Assembly (NCBI RefSeq): GCF_001280085.1
Contig: NZ_LGED01000035.1
Coordinates: 74,846 to 138,845 of the forward strand
Direction of reading: 5' to 3'
Length of the DNA: 64,000 bases
From: Saccharothrix sp. NRRL B-16348
Lineage (GTDB): Bacteria; Actinomycetota; Actinomycetes; Mycobacteriales; Pseudonocardiaceae
Positions 32,899 through 41,778 of the stretch are shown here, piece after piece; position 1 is the first letter of the stretch, and each line of letters opens with the position of its first letter. Position numbers and translations under genes: made by a program. The notes below the pieces were generated by a model. That model had not been told where the DNA came from, searched no databases, and was given only the letters and a program-made list of their open reading frames with translations.

Positions 32899-32930
32899 TC
32901 CGAGGAAAGCGATATGTCCGAGGTCACGCG

Positions 32931-32953
32931 CGGGGCGCAAGTGTTGCGCCCCG
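32931..32953 (-). terminator. Hairpin after the pseudouridine synthase gene
   Basis: CGGGGCGCAA at 32931-32940 and TTGCGCCCCG at 32944-32953 form a perfect 10-bp stem with a 3-nt loop. It starts seven bases past the stop codon of the minus-strand pseudouridine synthase gene. There is no T run, which is common for actinobacterial terminators. Confidence 0.7.
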
Positions 32954-32959
32954 GATGGC

Positions 32960-33895
32960 TCAATAACCCTCTGCGCGCAGCAGTTCCAGCGCGGCGGACA
33001 GGTCGTCGGGGTACTCGCTCGTGAACGAGACCCACTGGCCGTCAGCCGGGTGGTGGAAGCCGAGCGCGCGGGCGTGCAGCCACTGCCGCGTGACGCCGAG
33101 CCGCTTGGCCAGCACCGGGTCGGCGCCGTAGGTGATGTCGCCGACGCACGGGTGCCGCAGCGCGGAGAAGTGCACCCGGATCTGGTGCGTGCGGCCGGTT
33201 TCCAGGTGCACGTCGAGCAGTGATGCGGCGCGGAACGCCTCCACCACCTCGTAGTGCGTGATGCTGGGCTTGCCGTTGGCCATCACGGCGAACTTGTAGT
33301 CGTGCTTGGGGTGCCGGTCGATCGGCGCGTCGATGGTGCCCTTGATCGGGTCCGGGTGGCCCTGCACGAGCGCGTGGTAGAGCTTGTCGACCGTGCGCTC
33401 CTTGAACGCGTGCTTCAACGCCGAGTAGGCGTGCTCGCTCTTGGCCACCACCATGACGCCGGTCGTGCCGACGTCCAGCCGGTGCACGACGCCCTGCCGC
33501 TCGGCGGCGCCCGACGTGGCGATCCGGATGCCGGCCGCGGCCAGGCCGCCCACCACGGTGGGACCGGTCCAGCCGGGGCTGGGGTGCACGGCCACGCCGA
33601 CCGGCTTGTCGACCACGATCACGTCGTCGTCCTCGTGCAGGACGACCAGGCCCTCCACGGGCACGGCCTGCACCTGCACCGGGCGTTCGGGCTCGGGGAG
33701 GGTGACCTCCAGCACGGAGCCCGCGACCAGGCGGTCCGACTTGCCGGCGGGCTGCCCGTCGAGCACGACGTCACCCGACTCGGTCAACGCGGCGACCACG
33801 GTGCGCGACAGCCCGAGGAGCTTGGCCAGACCGGCGTCGACCCGCATCCCGTCCAAACCGTCCGGAACCGGAAGAGACCGATAATCGCCGCTCAT
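32960..33895 (-). CDS. rluD: RluA-family 23S rRNA pseudouridine synthase (RluD-like)
   Basis: The 311-residue protein has an S4 domain at about 15-75 ([20 protein letters not shown]) and a pseudouridine synthase domain with [18 protein letters not shown] holding the catalytic Asp. [20 protein letters not shown] is the second family block. It isomerises uridines in 23S rRNA. The ATG at 33895 is chosen, with an in-frame alternative six bases upstream. lspA lies 73 bp upstream on the same strand, the usual actinobacterial pair. Confidence 0.93.
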   Translation of the reverse strand: MSGDYRSLPVPDGLDGMRVDAGLAKLLGLSRTVVAALTESGDVVLDGQPAGKSDRLVAGSVLEVTLPEPERPVQVQAVPVEGLVVLHEDDDVIVVDKPVGVAVHPSPGWTGPTVVGGLAAAGIRIATSGAAERQGVVHRLDVGTTGVMVVAKSEHAYSALKHAFKERTVDKLYHALVQGHPDPIKGTIDAPIDRHPKHDYKFAVMANGKPSITHYEVVEAFRAASLLDVHLETGRTHQIRVHFSALRHPCVGDITYGADPVLAKRLGVTRQWLHARALGFHHPADGQWVSFTSEYPDDLSAALELLRAEGY

Positions 33896-33968
33896 GCGCA
33901 CACCTCGCTGACGCTCGGCGTGGCAAGAGCGGGGCCGACTGTGTTGAATGATTCGCTCGCAAGCTCGC

Positions 33969-34550
33969 TCATGCGCCCGCCTTCTTCTCGCTGGACTTCT
34001 CCACGCGGGTGCCGTCGTAGTCGCGCTGGAGCAACGCCATCAGCACGATCACGCCACCGCCCACGCAGATGGCGGAGTCCGCCAGGTTGAACACGGGGAA
34101 GAAGTTGCCCCACGGGTCGAGCACCGAGATGAAGTCGACCACGCCGCCGCGCAGCGGGCCGGGGCCGCGGAAGATCCGGTCGACCAGGTTGCCCATCGCG
34201 CCGCCCAGGACCAGGCCGAGGCCGACGGCCCAGCCGACCGACCGCAGCCGGCGCGCGATCCACAGGATGAACACGACCACGCCGGACGCGATCAGGGCGA
34301 GGATCACCGTCCAGCCCTCGGCCAGGCCGAACGCGGCGCCGGTGTTGCGGATCAGCGGCAGGTAGAGCAGGCCGCCGAACAGCTCGATCGGCTCACGCCC
34401 CTCCAGGTTCTCCACCGCGATGATCTTGGTGACCAGGTCGAGGGCCAACACCAGCGGCGCGATGACGGCCAGCAGCAGGACCCGTCGCTTCGGCAGCGGT
34501 GCGTCCGGCTGGTCCGGCGTGTCCGGCTCGGTGTTGGGATCGGTGCTCAC
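33969..34550 (-). CDS. lspA: Lipoprotein signal peptidase (signal peptidase II)
   Basis: The 193-residue membrane protease cleaves prolipoprotein signal peptides. It has four transmembrane segments, starting [20 protein letters not shown]. The catalytic aspartates are in [11 protein letters not shown] and [14 protein letters not shown]. An acidic, disordered N-terminus precedes the first helix. The GTG at 34550 gives the family's usual length; the longer frame runs into the upstream gene. It pairs with rluD downstream. Confidence 0.95.
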   Translation of the reverse strand: MSTDPNTEPDTPDQPDAPLPKRRVLLLAVIAPLVLALDLVTKIIAVENLEGREPIELFGGLLYLPLIRNTGAAFGLAEGWTVILALIASGVVVFILWIARRLRSVGWAVGLGLVLGGAMGNLVDRIFRGPGPLRGGVVDFISVLDPWGNFFPVFNLADSAICVGGGVIVLMALLQRDYDGTRVEKSSEKKAGA

Positions 34551-34573
34551 CGGGCCATTGTCCAGTATCGGAG

Positions 34574-35899
34574 TCAGCGCAGGAACGGCGGGAGCGCGCG
34601 CTGGTCGTCCAGCGGCGTCCAGCGGCCGTCCCGGACCTCGTACTCCCACCGCGAGCCCTCGACCACGAGCGCGCGCAACGCGGCCACGAACCGGTCCACG
34701 TGCTCCTCGGTGGTGCCCAGCCCGATCGACGCGCGCAACGCCCGTTCGCCGTGGGTGAGCCGGTGCACGGCCACGTGGGCGCAGAACGCGCCGTCACGCA
34801 CGCCGATGCCGTGCTCGGCGGACAGCGCGGCGGCCAGGTAGCCGGCGTCCTGACCGCCGACGGTGAAGCTCACCACGCCCACCCGGTCCTGGTCCGCGCC
34901 GAACAGCGTCAGCTCGTGCACGCCGGGCACGGTCCGCAGACCTTCCCGCAACCTGGCCAGCAGCACGCGCTCGTGCTCGGTGGTCTGCTCCCAGTGCCTG
35001 CCCAGCACGTCGCACGCCACGGCCAGCGCGTGCACGCCCACCACGTTCGGCGTGCCAGCCTCGTGCCGCTCGGGCACCGCCGACCAGGCCACGCCCAGCC
35101 GGTCGCCGTGATCGGTGACGCGGGCCGTCGCACCGCCGCCCACCAGGTACGGCTCGGCGGCCTGCAGCCAGTCGGACCGGCCGACCAGCACACCCGCGCC
35201 GAACGGCGCGTAGATCTTGTGCCCGGACAGCACGGTGTAGTCGACGTCGAGGGCGCGCACGTCCACCGGCCGGTGCGGCGCGAGCTGCGCGGCGTCCAAG
35301 GCGATCCGGGCGCCGTGCCTGCGGGCCACCCGGGACAGCTCGGCCACCGGCCAGACCTCGCCGGTCACGTTGGACGCGCCGGTCACCACGACCAGCCGCG
35401 GGCCGACCGGCGCCTCGCGCAGCGCGCGGTCCAGCTCCAGCACGGCCTGGGCGGGCGAGGCGGGCGTGCGGAGGCGGCGCACGTTCGGGCCGCGCCACGG
35501 CAGCAGCGCGGCGTGGTGCTCGGTGTCGAACAGGATCACGGCGGTGTGCTTGGGCAGGCTCCTGGCCAGCAGGTTCAGCGCGTCGGTGGTGTTGCGGGCG
35601 AACACGACGGCGTCGCTGTCGCGGGCGTTGAGGAACCGGCGGACCGACCCGCGGGCCTGCTCGTAGACCTTGGTGCTGACCTGCGAGGCGAAGCCCGCGC
35701 CCCGGTGCACGCTGGCGTACCAGGGCAGCACCTCGTCCACGGCGTCACGCACCTGTTCCAGACAGGGCGCGCTGGCCGCGTGGTCGAGGTTGGCGTACTC
35801 GACGCGCTCACCGGTGACCAGCGGCACGCGCAGCGACGCGCCGACCACGCGGGGCAGCGCGGCGACGGTGGTGGTGTTGAGGGGAACTGCGATCGTCAT
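34574..35899 (-). CDS. Class V aminotransferase / cysteine desulfurase-like enzyme under riboswitch control
   Basis: The 441-residue PLP enzyme starts MTIAVPLNTTTVAALPRVVG. HAASAPCLEQVRD near residue 40, IALDAAQLAPHRPVDV for the PLP aspartate, and LSGHKIYAPFGAGVLV with the Schiff-base lysine are clear. The fold belongs to the SufS/NifS-like class V group; the product is not certain. The 5' leader carries a SAM-IV-type riboswitch, so expression should fall when SAM is plentiful. That points to sulfur-amino-acid metabolism, for example cysteine or persulfide handling. The RBS GGAGGG lies at the leader end. Confidence 0.88.
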   Translation of the reverse strand: MTIAVPLNTTTVAALPRVVGASLRVPLVTGERVEYANLDHAASAPCLEQVRDAVDEVLPWYASVHRGAGFASQVSTKVYEQARGSVRRFLNARDSDAVVFARNTTDALNLLARSLPKHTAVILFDTEHHAALLPWRGPNVRRLRTPASPAQAVLELDRALREAPVGPRLVVVTGASNVTGEVWPVAELSRVARRHGARIALDAAQLAPHRPVDVRALDVDYTVLSGHKIYAPFGAGVLVGRSDWLQAAEPYLVGGGATARVTDHGDRLGVAWSAVPERHEAGTPNVVGVHALAVACDVLGRHWEQTTEHERVLLARLREGLRTVPGVHELTLFGADQDRVGVVSFTVGGQDAGYLAAALSAEHGIGVRDGAFCAHVAVHRLTHGERALRASIGLGTTEEHVDRFVAALRALVVEGSRWEYEVRDGRWTPLDDQRALPPFLR

Positions 35900-35935
35900 G
35901 ACGCCCTCCGGGGGTCCCGGGACACCCCACCGGAG

Positions 35936-36054
35936 AGGGAGCCCGCGCTTGCCGGACGCCCTGCGCGCCAGGCCAGGTCCTCACCAGGGGCACCCCACCG
36001 CGGTAGGAGGGTTGCCGGCCAGCAAGCCTGGGCTTAGCGCTGGCACTCATGACC
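35936..36054 (-). promoter_or_regulatory. SAM-IV-type riboswitch
   Basis: On the minus strand the leader reads TCATGAGTGCCAGCGC, then GGCTTGCTGGCCGGCAACCC, CCGCGGTGGGGTGCCCC and GGTGAGGACCTGGCC in the order of SAM-I/SAM-IV aptamers of actinomycetes. A GC-rich pseudoknot-like tail follows. A second GGTGGGGTG copy at about 35922-35930 precedes the ribosome site, consistent with translational control. It lies directly 5' of the class V aminotransferase gene. Confidence 0.87.
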
Positions 36055-36115
36055 TTCGCCACGAAGTTAACCCAGCCCGCGCGCCCCGTCGAGGGGCGTT
36101 CACATCTTGAGAGCG

Positions 36116-37597
36116 TTACGGCAGGCCGACGTCGCCCTTCCAGCGCGCGAACCGGCCTGCCCGGTCGACGGCCCGGATCCGGTGCTCAGTCGCCGTGCGC
36201 ATGGCCTCGGTGCACACCACCAGCAACTGGTCGTGCTCCTGCAACCGGGTCGTCGGCTGCGGCGTGAAGCCGTTCTCGTCGCGCACCACGAGGCTCACCG
36301 ACGAGCCCGGCGGCAGCCGCAGCTCGGACAGGTACACGCCGTGCAGCTTGGAGCCGGGCTGGATGCGGACCTGGAGCAACTCCGCGCCGAGGTCGTCCAA
36401 CGCCGACGAGTCGACCTGCACCTCGTGCGCCTCGCCGGACTTGACCAGCCCCAACCACTTGGCCAGCCACGGCAGGGTCGTGCCCTGCACCACGGTCAGC
36501 ACCACGACCAGCACGAACACCGCGTCGACCAGCCGCTGCGCGCCCGGCACGCCCTGGATCAGCGGGATCAGGGCGAACACGATCGGCACCGCCCCGCGCA
36601 GCCCCGACCACGAGATGAACACCTGCTCCCGCCACGGCACCCGGAACGGCAGCGCGGCGAACAGGACCGACAGCGGCCGGGCGAACAGCACCAGCACCGC
36701 CCCGGCCACCAGCGCGGGCACCAGCGCGTCGAGCAGCCGTCCTGGTGACGCGTACAGGCCGAGCAGCACGAACAGGCCGATCTGCGCGATCCAACCCAGG
36801 CCCTCGGCGAACGACAGGGTGTCCGCCCGGTGCGGCAGGCGGGCGTTGCCGAGCACGAGGGCGGCGATGTAGACGGCGAGGAAGCCGGACGCGTGCGCGA
36901 GGTCGCCGACGGTGTAGGCCAGCAGGCACACCGCGACGGTGGCCAGCGGGTACAGGCCGGTGGCGGGCAGCGCGGCCCGCCGCAGGCCGACACCGCCGAG
37001 CCAGCCGAGCACGATCCCGATCACACCGCCCGCGATCAGCTCGTAGAGCATGAGCAGCGGCGCGGTCCACGTGATCGGGTCCGGCGCGGCGAGCAGCACG
37101 ACGGCGATGTAGACCGGGGCGTCGTTGATGCCGGACTCCAGCTCCAGCGCGCCGATGAGCCGCTTGCCGACGCCGACCCCGCGCAACACGCTGAACACGG
37201 CTGCGGCGTCGGTGGACGACAGCACCGCGCCCCACAGCAGGGCCGTGCGCCAGTCCATGTCGAGCAGGAAGTGCAGCGCGACGCCGGTGACCGCGATGCT
37301 CACGCCGACGGCGACCGTCGACAGCGCGATGCCCAGGCCCAGCGCGGGTTTCACCGCGCTCCACCGGGTGGTCAGACCGCCCTCGGTGAGGATCAGCACG
37401 AGCGCGACCGTGCCGAGCGAGCGGGTCAGGTCGGCGTCCTCGAACTGGATGCCGACGACGGCCTCGCCGAGCAGCACGCCGATGCCGAGGTAGAGCAGGA
37501 GCGACGGCAGACCGAGCCGGATCGACACCCTGACCGCGATGACCGACAGCAGGAGGACCGCGGCGGCGATGCCCAGGTAGCCCGTCACATCGCCCAC
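36116..37597 (-). CDS. Potassium/proton antiporter, CPA1 family with TrkA-C domain
   Basis: The 493-residue protein has about 12 transmembrane segments (residues 1-385), with the ion-site motif GALELESGINDAPVYIAVVL and SSTDAAAVFSVLRG. The C-terminal 100 residues form an RCK/TrkA_C-like domain (LQVRIQPGSKLHGVYLSELR, ending near VVCTEAMR). The layout matches NhaP2/CvrA antiporters that export K+ or Na+. It ends 62 bp before the riboswitch start on the same strand. Confidence 0.92.
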   Translation of the reverse strand: MGDVTGYLGIAAAVLLLSVIAVRVSIRLGLPSLLLYLGIGVLLGEAVVGIQFEDADLTRSLGTVALVLILTEGGLTTRWSAVKPALGLGIALSTVAVGVSIAVTGVALHFLLDMDWRTALLWGAVLSSTDAAAVFSVLRGVGVGKRLIGALELESGINDAPVYIAVVLLAAPDPITWTAPLLMLYELIAGGVIGIVLGWLGGVGLRRAALPATGLYPLATVAVCLLAYTVGDLAHASGFLAVYIAALVLGNARLPHRADTLSFAEGLGWIAQIGLFVLLGLYASPGRLLDALVPALVAGAVLVLFARPLSVLFAALPFRVPWREQVFISWSGLRGAVPIVFALIPLIQGVPGAQRLVDAVFVLVVVLTVVQGTTLPWLAKWLGLVKSGEAHEVQVDSSALDDLGAELLQVRIQPGSKLHGVYLSELRLPPGSSVSLVVRDENGFTPQPTTRLQEHDQLLVVCTEAMRTATEHRIRAVDRAGRFARWKGDVGLP

Positions 37598-37734
37598 TCG
37601 ACCTCCACGCCGTCGATCCCGTCACCCGACGGGGTCATTCTCCCTGGTGACACCGAAATGGACGAATCCGGCACCGACGCAGCGTCACCAGCCGAACGTC
37701 GCTAGCGCGAACCATGCGGAACCGTGCATGTTGA

Positions 37735-39021
<1,287 letters not shown>

Positions 39022-39029
<8 letters not shown>

Positions 39030-39570
39030 GGCACGTCACCATGGTCAGCGTCTCCTCCAGCAACGCCCGCCGCGCCGCGACCACGTCCGGGCTGGCCGCC
39101 AGCAGCTGGGCCTGCCCCAGGTAGACCGAGTAGGCGAGCACGGCCCGGCGACGCGCGACGTCGGCGGCGAAGCCCAACCCGACGAACAGCTCCTCCAGGT
39201 AGCCGATGCGGCGTTCCGTGACGCGGCCGAGCACCGGCGCCACCGCCGGGTCGTCCTTGGCGGCGAGCATGGCCAGCTCGACCGCGCTGTGCTCGACGTC
39301 GTCCAGCACGGTGGCGAACAGCAGCCGCAGCCGCTCCCCCGGCTCCGACACCGAGTCCACGAGGTCGATCACCGCCTCGGTGTGCTCGCGCTCCCAGCGT
39401 TCGAGGGTGGCCTTGAGCAGGGCTTCCCGGTTGGGGAAGTGCCAGTAGGCGCTGCCCTTGGTGGCCCCGATGCGCGCCGCGAGCGGTTCCACGGCGACCG
39501 CCGCGACCCCGCCCTCCACGAGCGCTCGCAGCGCCACCCCGGTCCAGTCGTCGCGCGTCCGCCGTGCCAT
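39022..39570 (-). CDS. TetR-family transcriptional regulator
   Basis: The 182-residue protein has a helix-turn-helix at about 10-55 (VEPLAARIGATKGSAYWHFP). The C-terminal domain (FVGLGFAADVARRRAVLAYS) is of the TetR_C type. The ATG at 39570 begins MARRTRDDWTGVALRA. It is divergent from an SRPBCC-type gene. Two related palindromes lie between them, at 39583-39594 and 39602-39615, so it probably controls itself and that gene. Confidence 0.88.
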
Positions 39571-39582
39571 GACGCCATACGC

Positions 39583-39615
39583 TACCGTACGGTAACGGAC
39601 CATACGGTCCCGTAC
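39583..39615. promoter_or_regulatory. Tandem TACCGTACGGTA-type operators
   Basis: TACCGTACGGTA at 39583-39594 is perfectly self-complementary. A second near-copy, ATACGGTCCCGTAC, sits at 39602-39615, one site-width away. Both lie between the divergent TetR gene and the SRPBCC-type gene. Spacing suits cooperative binding by the adjacent TetR protein. Confidence 0.75.
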
Positions 39616-39627
39616 GGAGGTGTCGTC

Positions 39628-40089
39628 ATGATCGAGAACGTGCACACCCGACTGTTCGCCGACAGCCCGGACCTGGTCGACCGGATCGTGGAGCTGTGGC
39701 CGTCCGACCGCTGGCCGCCGCTGGTGCTGGACCGGCCGCTGGGCGTCGGCGCGGACGGCGGGCACGCTTTCGTGCGCTACCGCTGCACCGCCCACGTGCC
39801 CGGCCGAAGGGTCGAGTTCGCCTTCGACCCCCGCATCGGCCTGATCGGTTCGCACGTCCTGGAAGCGATCCCGGGCGGGTTGCGGCACACTCTCACCGGT
39901 CGGCCGCGCGGCCTGATGCGGCTGTGGTGGCCGCTGGCCGTGCGGTGGTTGCACGACGCCCTGCTCGAAGACCTGCTCGACAACGCGGCCCGCGCCGCCG
40001 GCCACCCGCCCGTTCGCCCAGCCCGGTGGTCGACGTGGGTCCGGTTGCTGCGCGTGGCGGCCGAAAAGGGCGCTCGACGACCCGCTTGA
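39628..40089 (+). CDS. SRPBCC-like hypothetical protein
   Basis: This 153-residue soluble protein starts MIENVHTRLFADSPDLVDRI at the ATG at 39628. Its N-terminal half alternates hydrophobic and charged residues like a polyketide-cyclase/SRPBCC ligand-binding fold. The C-terminal part is Trp/Arg-rich (LMRLWWPLAVRWLHDALLED). The ligand is unknown. It diverges from a TetR gene across 57 bp containing two palindromes and is likely its target. Confidence 0.65.
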   Translation: MIENVHTRLFADSPDLVDRIVELWPSDRWPPLVLDRPLGVGADGGHAFVRYRCTAHVPGRRVEFAFDPRIGLIGSHVLEAIPGGLRHTLTGRPRGLMRLWWPLAVRWLHDALLEDLLDNAARAAGHPPVRPARWSTWVRLLRVAAEKGARRPA

Positions 40090-40157
40090 CCGGATTTCCT
40101 CCACAACCCCCGGTCTCGTCCGTCTACCCGGTACCGGGACCAGAGGGGGGAGGGTCA

Positions 40158-40718
40158 GTGACGCCGGAGGATCCCGACGACCACGCGGCCACCTTCAGCG
40201 ACTTCTACCACCGTGAGCGAACCCGGCTCTTCCGCTTCGCGGCGGTGATGTCGCCGCACCTGGACCACGAGTCCGCGGTCCAGGAGGCGTTCGTCGGCGC
40301 GTGGCGGCACTGGCCGGTGATCACCCCCGGAGCCAGACGTGCTTGGCTGGTGAAGACGATCCGCAACCTGCTGGTGGACCAGGCCCGCCGGCGGGAGCGG
40401 CCGGGCGACCTCACCGACGAGGTGATCGCCCGGCAGCGCGGCACGTACCGGATCCTGGTGCCCAGGCAGCGGGACCCCGAGACGTGGCACGAGCTGGTCA
40501 GCACGCTGGCGGCCGTCGCGAACCTGCCGGACCACCTGCGCACCGCGCTGGTGCTGCGGTTCTGGGATTTCGACGACGACGAGATCGCCGACGTGCTGGG
40601 CTGTCGGCGCGCGTCCGTGCGGCGCTACGTGTCGCAGGCACGGGCGCGGGTCAGCGAGCAGGTCGGCAACGAGGAGCGACGGGTGCGCGGCCCGCAGCGC
40701 GGGAAGGAGACGTCATGA
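40158..40718 (+). CDS. ECF-type sigma factor, first of a tandem
   Basis: The 186-residue protein starts with GTG at 40158. Region 2 lies at about 15-85 (DFYHRERTRLFRFAAVMSPH, WLVKTIRNLLVDQARRRERP) and region 4 at about 115-170 (LPDHLRTALVLRFWDFDDDE, GCRRASVRRYVSQARARV). It overlaps the second sigma gene by 4 bp (ATGA). No anti-sigma factor follows in the usual position; instead a second sigma-like protein occupies that slot. Confidence 0.85.
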   Translation: MTPEDPDDHAATFSDFYHRERTRLFRFAAVMSPHLDHESAVQEAFVGAWRHWPVITPGARRAWLVKTIRNLLVDQARRRERPGDLTDEVIARQRGTYRILVPRQRDPETWHELVSTLAAVANLPDHLRTALVLRFWDFDDDEIADVLGCRRASVRRYVSQARARVSEQVGNEERRVRGPQRGKETS

Positions 40719-41383
40719 CCGACGAGCTGGACCCCCGACTCGACCACCTGCGCGCCGAACTGGCCGACGCCATCCCGGAGGACCCCGGCACGGACGACGT
40801 CGGGGTGGCGGCGATCATGGCGCAGGCCACGAGGCACGAGCGGCAGGCGGCACTGGTCGTGGCCGCAAAGTCCGGTTCACGGGAGGCCCTGGACTCGCTG
40901 GTGGCCGAACTGACGCCGCTGGTGTGGCACGTGGCCAGGGGCAACGGCCTCGACCAGACCACCGCCGAGGACGTCGTGCAGACCGTGTGGCTGAGCCTGC
41001 TGCGCCACCTGGACCGCCTGGTCGAGCCACGGGCCGTGGCCGGCTGGCTGATCGTCGCCACCCGCCGCGAGGCACAACGTGCCTGGCGCGACCTCAACGG
41101 CCGGCCCGCCCTCTCCACCGACTCCGCCGTCGACCTGCCGGCCGACCGCTGGCTACCGGAACCAGAAGCCCTCCGCGACGACCGCGACCGCCGCCTGTGG
41201 CACGCGTTCAACGCCATGTCCCGCCGCTGCCAGGAACTTCTGCGCCTGACCGTCCTAGCGGGCCGCGCCGAATACCGCGCCGTAGCCGAGGCCCTCTCAA
41301 TGCCGCGCGGCTCAATCGGCCCAACAAGGGGCCGCTGCCTGAACCAACTCAGAACCCGCCTGGAAGAGGACGACGTGCGCTGA
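40715..41383 (+). CDS. Sigma-70 family protein with an extra N-terminal segment
   Basis: The 222-residue protein starts MTDELDPRLDHLRAELADAI. Residues 1-45 look like the short acidic N-terminus of proteins usually encoded after ECF genes. Region 2 follows at about 47-125 (AKSGSREALDSLVAELTPLV, ATRREAQRAWRDLNG) and region 4 at about 160-215 (LWHAFNAMSRRCQELLRLTV, RAVAEALSMPRGSIG). It is an ECF-like sigma factor that may compete with or modulate the first one. A terminator follows at 41446. Confidence 0.8.
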   Translation: MTDELDPRLDHLRAELADAIPEDPGTDDVGVAAIMAQATRHERQAALVVAAKSGSREALDSLVAELTPLVWHVARGNGLDQTTAEDVVQTVWLSLLRHLDRLVEPRAVAGWLIVATRREAQRAWRDLNGRPALSTDSAVDLPADRWLPEPEALRDDRDRRLWHAFNAMSRRCQELLRLTVLAGRAEYRAVAEALSMPRGSIGPTRGRCLNQLRTRLEEDDVR

Positions 41384-41445
41384 CCGCCACCCCCGGAAGA
41401 GATCACCGACCGGACGCCCAGCCATATCTCACGCGTGCGCCAACC

Positions 41446-41472
41446 AAGCCCTCCCTCACAAAGGGAGGGCTT
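41446..41472. terminator. Bidirectional-looking terminator between the sigma operon and ileS
   Basis: AAGCCCTCCCT and AGGGAGGGCTT form a perfect 11-bp stem with a 5-nt loop. It lies 63 bp after the second sigma gene, in the convergent gap before the ileS 3' end. It joins directly onto the long inverted repeat that follows. Confidence 0.75.
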
Positions 41473-41608
41473 CGTGTCATCCCGCCGACCTGGCTGTGCC
41501 CTACCGCGCGTGTCAAGGGGGCCGTTCACCTCTACCCGCGGCTTCCACTGTTGGCCGCCCCCTTGACGCGGGTGGTAGCCCGGAGGGAGGTCGGTGGGAT
41601 GACACGAA
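41471..41608. repeat. 138-bp imperfect inverted repeat (MITE-like)
   Basis: The ends TTCGTGTCATCCCGCCGACC and its mirror at 41588-41608 match at 20 of 21 positions. A second inner pair, around CTACCGCGCGTGTCAAGGGG at 41501 and its mirror up to 41578, also matches well. About 29 bp in the middle do not pair. No coding frame is convincing. No target-site duplication is obvious, so a mobile origin is unproven. Confidence 0.8.
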
Positions 41609-41675
41609 ACCCGCACCACAACGGACCCGGCGCTTAACCACCCAACCCGGCGTCATCCTGCTGATCTGCCCGTCC

Positions 41676-41724
41676 GGCGAGGACATGCTTTTAAGCTTTT
41701 GAAGCCCTCAAACACATCCTCGCC
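41676..41724. other. AT-richer inverted repeat next to the ileS 3' end
   Basis: GGCGAGGA at 41676-41683 and TCCTCGCC at 41717-41724 pair around a 33-nt AT-richer loop that contains GCTTTTAAGC. It lies 55 bp past the ileS stop and may help end that transcript. The remaining bases (41609-41778) are C-rich on the plus strand with no gene. Confidence 0.4.
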
Positions 41725-41778
41725 GCCCAACCCAGACCCGAGCCTGACCCAAACCCCAACCCCGACCCAGCCCCCGAG

